Shown: positions 56,392 through 64,000 of the stretch, piece by piece
Numbering within the stretch: position 1 is the first letter of the stretch
Layout of the letters: each line of letters starts with the position of its first letter
DNA from: Streptomyces sp. CB01373
Lineage (GTDB): Bacteria > Actinomycetota > Actinomycetes > Streptomycetales > Streptomycetaceae
DNA: 64,000 nt
Direction of reading: 5' to 3'
NCBI RefSeq assembly: GCF_002803075.1
Contig: NZ_NNBK01000002.1
Span: forward strand, 310,001-374,000
Made by a program: the position numbers and the translations under genes
Notes under the pieces: model-generated
What the model was told of the DNA's origin: nothing
Seen by the model: only the letters and a program-made list of their open reading frames with translations
Database searches by the model: none

Positions 56392-57015
56392 CTATTCATG
56401 CCCCGCGTCAGGCGTGGTCAGGTCGATCAGCCGGCACGCCGTCTCTATGTCGGTCTTCGCCTGGGCGAGGGAGGCGCGGCCCGAGAGCCAGGTGATCAGG
56501 GCCGACAGCCAGGTGTGCTCGATCACGCGGATCGCCGAGAGCTGCTCGGCGGTGGGCTCCCGAAGTCCCATGGCGTCCAGGATGATCGCCGTGGTCTGCC
56601 GGGAGACCTGGTCGACCTCCGGGCTCACGCTGCGGTCCGCGAAGGTCAGCGCGCGGACCATCGCGTCCGCGAGGTGGGGATCGCGCTGGAGGGCGCCGAA
56701 GGCGCGCATCAGGGTCTCCGCCACCCGCTCACCGGCGCTCTCCCCGGCCGGCGGCTTCTTGCGCAGCGTGCCGTGCAGCCGCTCCAACTGGTCCTGCATC
56801 GTGGCGACCAGCAGGTGCACCTTGGACGGGAAGTACCGGTACAGCGTGCCCAGCGCCACCTGCGAGGACTCCGCGACCTCCCGCATCTGCACGGCGTCGA
56901 AGCCGCCCCGGGCGGCCAGTTGGGCGCTCGCGCGCAGGATGCGGCGGCGGCGGGCCTCCTGCCGCTCGGTGAGGGGCGGTGAGGCCGGCCGGGAGGTACT
57001 GGCTCGCGCAGGCAT
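56392..57015 (-). CDS. TetR family regulator, KstR-like
   Basis: 207 aa from ATG 57015. The DNA-binding domain GGFDAVQMREVAESSQVALG and TLYRYFPSKVHLLVATM closely resembles mycobacterial KstR (VQMRAVADRADVAVGTLYRYFPSKVHLLVSAL); EVDQV and EHTWLSALITWLSGRAS match its ligand domain. KstR controls sterol/lipid catabolism in mycobacteria; here it more likely controls the divergent GT4 operon, since a KstR-type operator lies between. Ligand unknown. Confidence 0.9.
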   Translation of the reverse strand: MPARASTSRPASPPLTERQEARRRRILRASAQLAARGGFDAVQMREVAESSQVALGTLYRYFPSKVHLLVATMQDQLERLHGTLRKKPPAGESAGERVAETLMRAFGALQRDPHLADAMVRALTFADRSVSPEVDQVSRQTTAIILDAMGLREPTAEQLSAIRVIEHTWLSALITWLSGRASLAQAKTDIETACRLIDLTTPDAGHE

Positions 57016-57155
57016 GGGTCCCGTTCCGTGACGGTCGGTGGGGGCAAGGGGGCGGACCGCGGGCAGTGGCGCGGGCCGTGGCACGAATCACCCGATCCGC
57101 TGCTCACCGCGTGGCTACCTGCCGGTAGATTCGGAACCTCCTGAACGATCAAGTC

Positions 57156-57169
57156 TGAAACTTGTTCTA
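57156..57169. promoter_or_regulatory. KstR-type operator
   Basis: TGAAACTTGTTCTA exactly fits the KstR consensus TNNAACNNGTTNNA known from mycobacteria. It sits in the divergent promoter between the KstR-like gene and the glycosyltransferase gene, 54 bp before GTG 57224. Confidence 0.78.
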
Positions 57170-57223
57170 GATTAGCGTCCCGGCGTAATGTCGCGGGACA
57201 GTGCAGCCAGAAGGGGGCCCGGA

Positions 57224-58642
57224 GTGACCGCTGAGCCCAGTCAGGCGGGGTCCCCGGCGGACCTGGCCGCGGACGGCGAGCGACCGCTCGGTATAGCGCT
57301 CCTCACCTACAAGGGAAACCCGTTCTGCGGCGGCCAGGGCGTCTACGTACGCCACCTCTCGCGCGAACTGGCCCGACTCGGCCACCGGGTCGAGGTGATC
57401 GCCGCCCAGCCGTACCCCGTCCTCGACACGCTCGCCGACATCGCGGGCGACGGCCACGACGACCGGCTGCGCCTGACCGAACTGCCGAGCCTGGACCTCT
57501 ACCGCCAGCCGGACCCCTTCCGCACCCCCGCGCGCGACGAGTACCGCGACTGGATCGACGCGCTGGAGGTCGCCACCATGTGGACCGGCGGCTTCCCCGA
57601 GCCGCTGACCTTCTCGCTGCGCGCCCGCCGCCATCTGCGCGCCCGGCGCGGCGAGTTCGACATCGTCCACGACAACCAGACCCTGGGATACGGGCTGTTG
57701 GGGGACATCGGCGCGCCTCTGGTCACCACCATCCACCACCCCATCACCGTGGACCGGCGGTTGGAGCTGGACGCCGCCGAGGGATGGCAGCGGCGCTGGT
57801 CCCTGCGGCGCTGGTACGCCTTCACCCGCATGCAGAAGCGCGTCGCGCGCAGGCTGCCCTCCGTGCTCACCGTCTCCGGCACCTCCCGCCAGGAGATCGT
57901 CGACCACCTCGGGGTGCGCCAGGACCGCGTCCACGTCGTGCACATCGGCGCCGACACCGACCTGTTCTCACCCGATCCGGCCGTGCGGCAGGTGCCCGGC
58001 CGGATCGTGACCACCTCCAGCGCGGACGTGCCCCTCAAGGGGCTGGTGTTCCTCATCGAGGCGCTGGCGAAGGCGCGCACCGAACACCCCGCCGCGCACC
58101 TCGTCGTCGTCGGCAAACGGCCCGAGCGGGGCCCGGTCGCGCAGGCCGTCGCACGCCACGGCCTCGAAGACGCCGTCGAGTTCGTCAAGGGCATCTCGGA
58201 CGCCGAACTGGTCGACCTGGTCCGCTCCGCCGAGGTCGCGTGCGTGCCGTCGCTGTACGAGGGCTTCTCCCTGCCGGCCGCCGAGGCCATGGCCACGGGC
58301 ACCCCGCTGGTCGCCACGACCGGGGGCGCCGTCCCCGAGGTCGCGGGACGCGACGGCGAGACGTGTCTCGCGGTGCCGCCGGGCGACGCCGGGGCGCTGG
58401 CCGTGGCGCTCGGCCGGCTGCTGGGAGACCCGGAGCTGCGTCTCCGGCTGGGCCGGGCCGGGCGCGAGCGGGTCCTGCGGCACTTCACCTGGGCCCGCGC
58501 CGCCGAGGGGACCGTGGCCCGGTACCGCGAGGCCCTCGCCCGCTCCCGCGCGGACAGCCCCGCAGCGGCCGCCGCCCCCGCGGGAACCGGCCCCACCACG
58601 ACCGACGCCGACCTCAACCGCGAAAGCAGGGCCACGTGCTGA
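57224..58642 (+). CDS. GT4-family glycosyltransferase
   Basis: 472 aa from GTG 57224 (AAGGGGG six bases upstream); ATG 57188 is open but has no ribosome site. GT-B fold: N-terminal ALLTYKGNPFCGGQGVYVRHLSRELARLGHRVEVI, and C-terminal nucleotide-sugar site LVVVGKRPERGP, then VPSLYEGFSLPAAEAMATGT with the E-x7-E pair. It ends in an Ala/Pro/Ser tail. First of three overlapping genes; acceptor perhaps a lipid or polyketide-like molecule. Confidence 0.92.
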   Translation: MTAEPSQAGSPADLAADGERPLGIALLTYKGNPFCGGQGVYVRHLSRELARLGHRVEVIAAQPYPVLDTLADIAGDGHDDRLRLTELPSLDLYRQPDPFRTPARDEYRDWIDALEVATMWTGGFPEPLTFSLRARRHLRARRGEFDIVHDNQTLGYGLLGDIGAPLVTTIHHPITVDRRLELDAAEGWQRRWSLRRWYAFTRMQKRVARRLPSVLTVSGTSRQEIVDHLGVRQDRVHVVHIGADTDLFSPDPAVRQVPGRIVTTSSADVPLKGLVFLIEALAKARTEHPAAHLVVVGKRPERGPVAQAVARHGLEDAVEFVKGISDAELVDLVRSAEVACVPSLYEGFSLPAAEAMATGTPLVATTGGAVPEVAGRDGETCLAVPPGDAGALAVALGRLLGDPELRLRLGRAGRERVLRHFTWARAAEGTVARYREALARSRADSPAAAAAPAGTGPTTTDADLNRESRATC

Positions 58643-59388
58643 CCGTCGACTTCTCCCGGTTCCCGCTCGCCCCGGGCGACCGCGTGCTGGACCTCGGCTG
58701 CGGCGCCGGCCGGCACGCGTTCGAGTGCTACCGGCGCGGGGCCCGGGTCGTGGCGCTGGACCGCAACGGCGAGGAGATCCGCGAGGTCGCCAAGTGGTTC
58801 GCGGCGATGAAGGAGGCCGGGGAGGCGCCGGAAGGGGCGACCGCGACCGCCATGGAGGGCGACGCGCTGGCGCTGCCCTTCCCCGACGATTCCTTCGACG
58901 TCGTCATCATCTCCGAGGTGATGGAGCACATCCCCGACGACAAGGGCGTCCTCGCCGAGATGGTCCGGGTGCTCCGGCCCGGCGGGCGGATCGCGGTCAC
59001 CGTGCCGCGCTACGGCCCCGAGAAGGTCTGCTGGGCCCTGTCCGACGCCTACCACGAGGTGGAGGGCGGCCACATCCGCATCTACCGGGCCCACGAACTC
59101 CTCGCCAGAATGCGCGAGGCGGGCCTCAAGCCCTACGGCACCCACCACGCGCACGCGCTGCACTCGCCGTACTGGTGGCTGAAGTGCGCCTTCGGCGTCG
59201 ACAACGACCAGGTCCTGCCGGTGCGCGCCTACCACAAGCTGCTGGTCTGGGACATCATGAAGAAGCCGCTGGCCACCCGGATGGCAGAGCAGGCGCTGAA
59301 CCCGCTCATCGGCAAGAGCTTCGTGGCGTACGCGACCAAGCCGCACCTGCCCGCCACGGCCGGGCGCGCCGAGGCGGACGCCACGTGA
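58636..59388 (+). CDS. class I SAM-dependent methyltransferase
   Basis: 250 aa from GTG 58636, seven-base overlap with the glycosyltransferase gene. Motif I VLDLGCGAGRHAFECYRRGA; acidic RVVALDRN; motif VVIISEVMEHIPDDKGVLAEMVRVLRPGGRIAVTVPR (Methyltransf_11 type). The C-terminal half has aromatic residues (HALHSPYWWLKCAFGVDND). Probably acts on the same product as its neighbours. Confidence 0.93.
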   Translation: MLTVDFSRFPLAPGDRVLDLGCGAGRHAFECYRRGARVVALDRNGEEIREVAKWFAAMKEAGEAPEGATATAMEGDALALPFPDDSFDVVIISEVMEHIPDDKGVLAEMVRVLRPGGRIAVTVPRYGPEKVCWALSDAYHEVEGGHIRIYRAHELLARMREAGLKPYGTHHAHALHSPYWWLKCAFGVDNDQVLPVRAYHKLLVWDIMKKPLATRMAEQALNPLIGKSFVAYATKPHLPATAGRAEADAT

Positions 59389-60458
59389 CGACTCCCCGGA
59401 CAGAACACCTCGTCCTGCCCGGGGTCCTCACCGCCGGGCAGGCCGCCGCGACCGTACGCGGCATACTCGCCGCCCAGCGGCCGGACGGCGCGATCCCCTG
59501 GTTCCGCGGGCACCACCTCGACCCGTGGGACCACGTCGAAGCGGCGATGGCCCTGGACGCGGCCGGCGAGCACGAGGCCGCCGAGCGCGCCTACGCCTGG
59601 CTCGCCCGCCACCAGCTCGACGACGGCTCCTGGTACGCGGCCTACGCGGACGGGGCGCACGACGACGTCACCGACCGCCGCCGGGAGACCAACTTCGTCG
59701 CCTACACGGCCGTAGGGGTCTGGCACCACTACCTCTCGACCGGCGACGACACCTTCCTGGACCGCATGTGGCCCGTCGTGTACGCCGCGATCGAGTTCGT
59801 GCTGCGCCTCCAGCAGCCCGGGGGGCAGATCGGCTGGAAGCGGGAGGACGACGGCACGGACACCGCGGACGCGCTGCTGACCGGGTGCTCCTCGGTCCAC
59901 CACGCGCTGTGCTGCGCGCTGGCCATCGCCGAGCAGCGTGAAGAACCCCAACCCGACTGGGAGTTGGCGGTCGGCGCGCTCCGCCACGCGATCCGCGCGC
60001 ACCCGGAGCGGTTTCTCGACAAGGACCGCTACTCCATGGACTGGTACTACCCGGTACTGGGCGGCGCGTTGACCGGCACGGAGGCCAAGGCGCGCATCGC
60101 GGCGGGCTGGGACCGCTTCGTGGTGCCCGGACTCGGGGTGCGCTGCGTCGTCCCCAACCCGTGGGTGACCGGCGGGGAATCGGCCGAACTCGCCCTGACG
60201 CTCTGGGCGGTGGGCGAGTCCGACCACGCCCTGTCCTTGCTCCAGTCCATCCAGCACCTGCGCGACGCGGACACCGGCCTGTACTGGACGGGCTACGTCT
60301 TCGAGGACGAGGCCGTCTGGCCCCGCGAACTGACCACGTGGACCGCCGGCTCCCTCCTCCTCGCCGTGGCCGCGCTCGGCGGCCACGAGGCCACCTGCAC
60401 GGTCTTCGCGGCGGGCGACCGCCTGCCGCGCGGCCTGGAGACGGACTGCTGCGGCTGA
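59385..60458 (+). CDS. alpha/alpha-toroid (prenyltransferase-like) protein
   Basis: 357 aa from GTG 59385, four-base overlap (GTGA). Helical repeats with WLARHQLDDGSWYAAYADG and related W..DG-x-W-like motifs; ILAAQRPDGAIPWFRGHHLDPWDHVEAAMAL, and VLGGALTG.. CVVPNPWVTGGESAELALTLWAVG resemble six-hairpin toroid enzymes. Cytoplasmic, no signal. Annotated in relatives as prenyltransferase, but no DXDD or Zn site is evident, so the reaction is uncertain. Confidence 0.78.
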   Translation: MTTPRTEHLVLPGVLTAGQAAATVRGILAAQRPDGAIPWFRGHHLDPWDHVEAAMALDAAGEHEAAERAYAWLARHQLDDGSWYAAYADGAHDDVTDRRRETNFVAYTAVGVWHHYLSTGDDTFLDRMWPVVYAAIEFVLRLQQPGGQIGWKREDDGTDTADALLTGCSSVHHALCCALAIAEQREEPQPDWELAVGALRHAIRAHPERFLDKDRYSMDWYYPVLGGALTGTEAKARIAAGWDRFVVPGLGVRCVVPNPWVTGGESAELALTLWAVGESDHALSLLQSIQHLRDADTGLYWTGYVFEDEAVWPRELTTWTAGSLLLAVAALGGHEATCTVFAAGDRLPRGLETDCCG

Positions 60459-60500
60459 CGCGGTCCTGCCCGCGTGCCGGCTCGGCCCGGTCCGCCGTCG

Positions 60501-60794
60501 TCAGTGCCGGTGCATCCGGTTGGCGACGGCGTGGCCGACGAAGAGGTAGACCACGGCGGCCAGTCCGTAGCCGGCGATCACGCGGGCCCAGGGCCTGTCG
60601 AAGGTGAAGAGGTCCCGGGACCAGCCGGCCAGCCAGTCGGCCGCGCCGTGCACGAACCGGACCAGTTCGTTGGCCCGGTTGGCGTCCAGCAGGTACATCA
60701 GTATCCACAGTCCGAGGATGACGGCCATGACGTCGGCGACCACCGCGATGACCGTACCAGCGGAGTTGGGACCCGTGCGATATCGAGGGGACAT
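60501..60794 (-). CDS. small membrane protein, unknown
   Basis: 97 aa from ATG 60794. Two TM helices (TVIAVVADVMAVILGLWILMYLL and VIAGYGLAAVVYLFVGHAVA) flank an amphipathic segment (ELVRFVHGAADWLAGWSRDLFTF). The upstream frame to 60899 is not protein-like. No family recognised. Confidence 0.7.
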   Translation of the reverse strand: MSPRYRTGPNSAGTVIAVVADVMAVILGLWILMYLLDANRANELVRFVHGAADWLAGWSRDLFTFDRPWARVIAGYGLAAVVYLFVGHAVANRMHRH

Positions 60795-60943
60795 GCTCTG
60801 CGTCTGCCCCCGAATCACGCCGGAAACCCGGTCCGCACACGGGGAGTGACCCGGAGGGTACCTCCGGTGCACTGTTTCGGCGCGGCCACCCGGGATCACA
60901 CGGACCCCCTAAGCACCGCGGCAACATGTTCCGGGAGGACACC

Positions 60944-61507
60944 GTGCCCGTACCGATACGGCGCCTCGCTCTGGCGCTGACGCTCTGCTGCGCCCTGCTC
61001 GCCGGTTCCACCGGGTGGGCGGGCGCCCAGAGCACTCCGCAACACAGTCCGACGGTCGCCGTGGCGGCGGCCACGCCCCGCCCCACCACACCCGCGCAGA
61101 GGCAGCACTTCGCCAAGACGCGGTTCGTGGCGAACGCGGCGCTCGCGGCCGGGGCCACCTACGAGTGGATCGTGAAACCGTACAAGCAGGGCAAGTTCAA
61201 GAAGGGCGCCCCCCACCGCAAGGGCACCTTCGTCAAGGCGGCCCTCGCGGGCGCCTTCACCTACAACCGGCTGAAGGCCGCCGTGCGCAACGCCAAGGGC
61301 GACCCCCTGCTGTCCAAGGCACTCGCCCCGATCAACTCGGCCATCAACGACCTGAAGGGCCTGCCCGCCAAGCTGCGCCACGGCGACACCTCGGCGGTCG
61401 GTGACTACAGCAACGTCATCAACAAGGTGAAGGGCGCCGGGAGCAGCGCGGGCGCGCCGGTCCACAACCAGATCCCGTCCCACAAGCAGCTCCTCCAGGG
61501 CTCCTAG
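60944..61507 (+). CDS. secreted protein, unknown
   Basis: 187 aa from GTG 60944 (GGGAGG 60933-60938). A signal peptide ends ..AGAQST. The mature part is basic and helical (FAKTRFVANAALAAGATYEWIVKPYKQGKFKKGAPHRKGTFVKAAL) with conserved-looking NRLKAAVRNAKGDPLLSKALAPINSAIN. No known domain. Followed by a strong terminator, so a single gene. Confidence 0.75.
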   Translation: MPVPIRRLALALTLCCALLAGSTGWAGAQSTPQHSPTVAVAAATPRPTTPAQRQHFAKTRFVANAALAAGATYEWIVKPYKQGKFKKGAPHRKGTFVKAALAGAFTYNRLKAAVRNAKGDPLLSKALAPINSAINDLKGLPAKLRHGDTSAVGDYSNVINKVKGAGSSAGAPVHNQIPSHKQLLQGS

Positions 61508-61568
61508 GAGCCGTCCCGCGCTTGTTCACCGACGGCCTGCCGGGGCAGGCCTCGCGCGCGGCACGGCA

Positions 61569-61600
61569 ACGGCCCCCCGCCCGTGAGGGCGAGGGGCCGT
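61569..61600. terminator. bidirectional hairpin
   Basis: ACGGCCCC (61569-61576) pairs with GGGGCCGT (61593-61600), continuing as CGCCC/GGGCG around a GTGA loop with one mismatch. Lies between convergent genes. Confidence 0.8.
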
Positions 61601-61622
61601 CGGGCTGGTCCGGCGGGCCGGG

Positions 61623-62378
61623 TCAGCCGCGCTGGATGTTGGAGGTGTCCTGGAGGACACCGCGGCGGCCGTCCTGCATCTCGGCCAGCAGGCCCGGACC
61701 GCGCTGCTCCACGGCCAGGTACCAAACGCCCGGCGCCAGTTCGGCGATCGGCGCGGGGGAGCCGTCCTCCGCGAACAGCGGACGCGGCGCCGGCACGGCG
61801 AACCAGAACGGCGAGAAGCCGGCCGCGGGCTGCGGGCTCTGCTGCGGCTGACCGCCGAACGGCCCGCCCTGCTGGGGCTGACCCTGCTGCGGCTGACCGC
61901 CGAACGGCTGCTGCGCGCCCGGGTAGCCGTACCCGTTCGGCGGCTGCGCGCCGTAGGGCTGCGGCGCGGCCGGTCCGGGGGCGGCCACCAGGGCGGCCTG
62001 GAGAGCCGGGACCAGCGGGGTGGCGACGGCGCCGACGGCCAGGACGAGGGCCGCGATGAAGCCGAGGATCAGGCCGGCGCCCGCGCTGTAGGCGTTCACC
62101 AGGCTCCAGAACATGATCCAGGCCACCAGGACCGTGAACGCCACTCCCACCGCGCCCAGGTCCAGGCCCGCCACCTTGCGGGGCTGCGGCAGACTCCGGT
62201 TGACGACGATCAGCGCGGCGCCGATCACCCCGCCCATGTAGACGCCGAAGCCCAGACCGAGGTTGTCCCAGGCATTGAGGGTGTAGCCCGAGCCGGTGTG
62301 GAGGAACGACGCGATGAACAGCAACACCGCTGCTCCGATCACCACGCCGTCGCCCCGAGTGAGGGAGCGGATATTCAC
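61623..62378 (-). CDS. membrane protein with Gly/Pro/Gln-rich linker (DUF5336-like)
   Basis: 251 aa, GTG 62378. Four TM helices in residues 10-130 (VVIGAAVLLFIASFLHTGS, GFGVYMGGVIGAALIVV, GVAFTVLVAWIMFWSLV, ILGFIAALVLAVGAVAT). A low-complexity PYGAQPPNGYGYPGAQQPFG linker follows. The C-terminal about 55 residues (FAVPAPRPLFAEDGSPAPIA.. VWYLAVEQRGPGLLAEMQDG) form a compact unit that would sense or bind something in the cytoplasm. Function unknown. Confidence 0.75.
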   Translation of the reverse strand: MNIRSLTRGDGVVIGAAVLLFIASFLHTGSGYTLNAWDNLGLGFGVYMGGVIGAALIVVNRSLPQPRKVAGLDLGAVGVAFTVLVAWIMFWSLVNAYSAGAGLILGFIAALVLAVGAVATPLVPALQAALVAAPGPAAPQPYGAQPPNGYGYPGAQQPFGGQPQQGQPQQGGPFGGQPQQSPQPAAGFSPFWFAVPAPRPLFAEDGSPAPIAELAPGVWYLAVEQRGPGLLAEMQDGRRGVLQDTSNIQRG

Positions 62379-62533
62379 GTCAGGTCCTTCTGGTTCGTCG
62401 TCTCGTCGGTGGAGGCGTCGCTGTCGCCGTCCCGCCGTCGGGCGGGGGTGCGAAAGCGCGGGGGTGGCACCTCATCGTACGGGTGACACTATCGCCCGTA
62501 CGGCCGCGATGTCCGCCGGGATGAGGGCCCTGA

Positions 62534-63520
62534 TCACGACCCGCGCAGGAAACTCACGATTCCCTCAGAGATCCCCTGGGCCGCCTTCTGCCGCCAGGCG
62601 CCGCTGGTGAGCGAGGCGGCGTCCTTGCTGTCGCGCATGTTGCCGCATTCGATGAACACCTTGGGAACCGTCGACAGATTGAGGCCGCCCAGGTCCTTCC
62701 GCGTGACGAGTCCGGTGCCGCCGCCGAGGTAGTTGGACGGCGCCTCGCCCGTGACCCGCACGAAGTTGCCCGCGATGCGCTCGCCCAGGTCGCGGGAGGC
62801 GGAGACGATCGGGCGGGTGTCGGCGGAGCCGGAGTGCACGGCCCCCGGCAGGATGACGTGGAAGCCGCGGTCGCCGGACGCCGCGCCGTCGGCGTGGATC
62901 GAGACGGCGGCATCCGCGTGCGCGTCGTTGCCGATCCGGGCGCGCTCGTCGACACACGGGCCCCAGGCCGGTGAATCGCCGTCGTGGGTCAGCTTCACGG
63001 TGGCGCCCTGCGCCTCGAGCAGCGCGCGCAGCCGGTGGGCCACGTCCAGCGTGAACCGGGCCTCGGAGTAACCGGCGTTCGTGGACGTGCCGGTGGTGTC
63101 GCACTCCTTGCGGTTGGTGCCGATGTCCACCTGGCGGTTGATCTCCGCCGTGTGCCGGAAGTTGCCCGGGTTGTGGCCCGGGTCGACGACCACGACCTTG
63201 CCCTTGAGCGGGCCGGAGGCGGCGGGCGCCGAGGGCTTCCGCGTGGGGGAGGAGCCGCCCCCCTTGTCGTCCTGTCCGGGGTACGAGGGCAGGAGCGGCC
63301 CCTCGGACCCCGAGGGGGAGCCGGACGCGGAGGCGGAGCCGGACGCCGACGGCGGGGCCGCCGTGTCCGAGCCTCCGGGGTCGCCCACCGCCTCGTACAC
63401 CAGCCAGCCCAGCAGGGCGCCGGGCACCAGTGCCGCGAGGGAGACGGTCAGCAGCCCCCGGCGCAGGCGGCCGGGGCGCTCGGGCTGCGGGACATCGAAG
63501 TCGGGGCCTTGGTACGACAC
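62534..63520 (-). CDS. N-acetylmuramoyl-L-alanine amidase (Amidase_3)
   Basis: 328 aa. Cytoplasmic N-terminus, a TM helix (LLTVSLAALVPGALLGWLVYEAV), a Ser/Pro/Gly stalk, then the catalytic domain from about residue 105. The zinc ligands are His in VVVDPGHNPG, Glu in AGYSEARFTLD and His in VSIHADG; the catalytic Glu is in VFIECGNMRD. It cleaves the lactyl-alanine bond of peptidoglycan and is tethered to the membrane. Confidence 0.93.
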   Translation of the reverse strand: MSYQGPDFDVPQPERPGRLRRGLLTVSLAALVPGALLGWLVYEAVGDPGGSDTAAPPSASGSASASGSPSGSEGPLLPSYPGQDDKGGGSSPTRKPSAPAASGPLKGKVVVVDPGHNPGNFRHTAEINRQVDIGTNRKECDTTGTSTNAGYSEARFTLDVAHRLRALLEAQGATVKLTHDGDSPAWGPCVDERARIGNDAHADAAVSIHADGAASGDRGFHVILPGAVHSGSADTRPIVSASRDLGERIAGNFVRVTGEAPSNYLGGGTGLVTRKDLGGLNLSTVPKVFIECGNMRDSKDAASLTSGAWRQKAAQGISEGIVSFLRGS

Positions 63521-63530
63521 GTCTGCGACT

Positions 63531-64000
<470 letters not shown>

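Noticed and set aside
56398-56982. Plus-strand frame starting right after the TPP riboswitch as its target gene
   Set aside because: It is the antisense of the KstR-like gene, with no ribosome site or protein-like features.

Overview
The window is chromosomal DNA of a high-GC actinomycete, almost certainly a Streptomyces. The codons are strongly G/C-ending and GTG/TTG starts are frequent. It carries typical Streptomyces families: homodimeric aceE next to a DUF3052 gene, several TerD paralogues, a DUF397 gene, an SCO2322-type gene and a GT87-PAP2 fusion. The order aceE - DUF3052 - peroxiredoxin - TerD - TerD - TerC-like resembles, from memory, the S. coelicolor aceE1 region. I see no phage, plasmid, IS transposase or CRISPR array. 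One tRNA gene, tRNA-Val(TAC), is present.

Layout. 0-2.8 kb: a TetR regulator (cut by the left edge) divergent from a drug-efflux MFS pump, then a small membrane protein. 2.9-7.0 kb: aceE, DUF3052 protein and a 1-Cys-type peroxiredoxin. 7.2-16.1 kb: a Ter stress cluster of four TerD-fold proteins and a TerC-like membrane protein, plus a predicted biosynthetic operon (HpcH/CitE aldolase, fused double phosphoribosyltransferase with TRSP and pelota-like parts, HAD phosphatase). 16.2-21.8 kb: cell-envelope genes, including a class A PBP whose transpeptidase motifs are degenerate, a polysaccharide deacetylase-like protein and an amidase-like secreted protein. 21.9-31 kb: a coiled-coil protein, DUF4097 lipoprotein, tRNA-Val, DedA, secreted nuclease, a manganese riboswitch with its GDT1-type exporter, a HAD phosphatase followed by a 168-bp inverted-repeat element, and a peptidoglycan-binding protein. 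30.7-41.2 kb: transport and metabolism genes (MFS pump with a C-terminal winged helix, GNAT, FHA protein, O-methyltransferase, ProP-like transporter, GT87-PAP2, GH5). 41.2-49.5 kb: a two-component system, a decayed HATPase/XRE/DUF397 locus, a PH-domain protein, an accessory pair (nucleotidyltransferase-like plus unknown) and a TetR/FAD-monooxygenase pair with two clear operators. 49.5-56.4 kb: a secreted transglycosylase-like protein, then a five-gene overlapping operon under a cobalamin riboswitch. 56.4-64 kb: a KstR-like regulator with its operator, a GT4/methyltransferase/alpha-toroid operon, small envelope proteins, an Amidase_3 enzyme and a methyltransferase cut by the right edge.

How parts work together. 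The strongest system-level prediction is the operon at 50285-55853. A secreted, membrane-anchored alpha-toroid protein and a partner with a transcobalamin-C-like beta domain would capture cobalamin outside the cell, like a split intrinsic factor/transcobalamin. An ECF transporter (S, fused A-A' and T subunits) would carry it in, with the operon shut off by B12 through the leader riboswitch. A well-conserved TPP riboswitch lies beside it on the opposite strand with no sense gene downstream. The second notable system is the Ter cluster coupled to a predicted nucleoside-like-metabolite operon.
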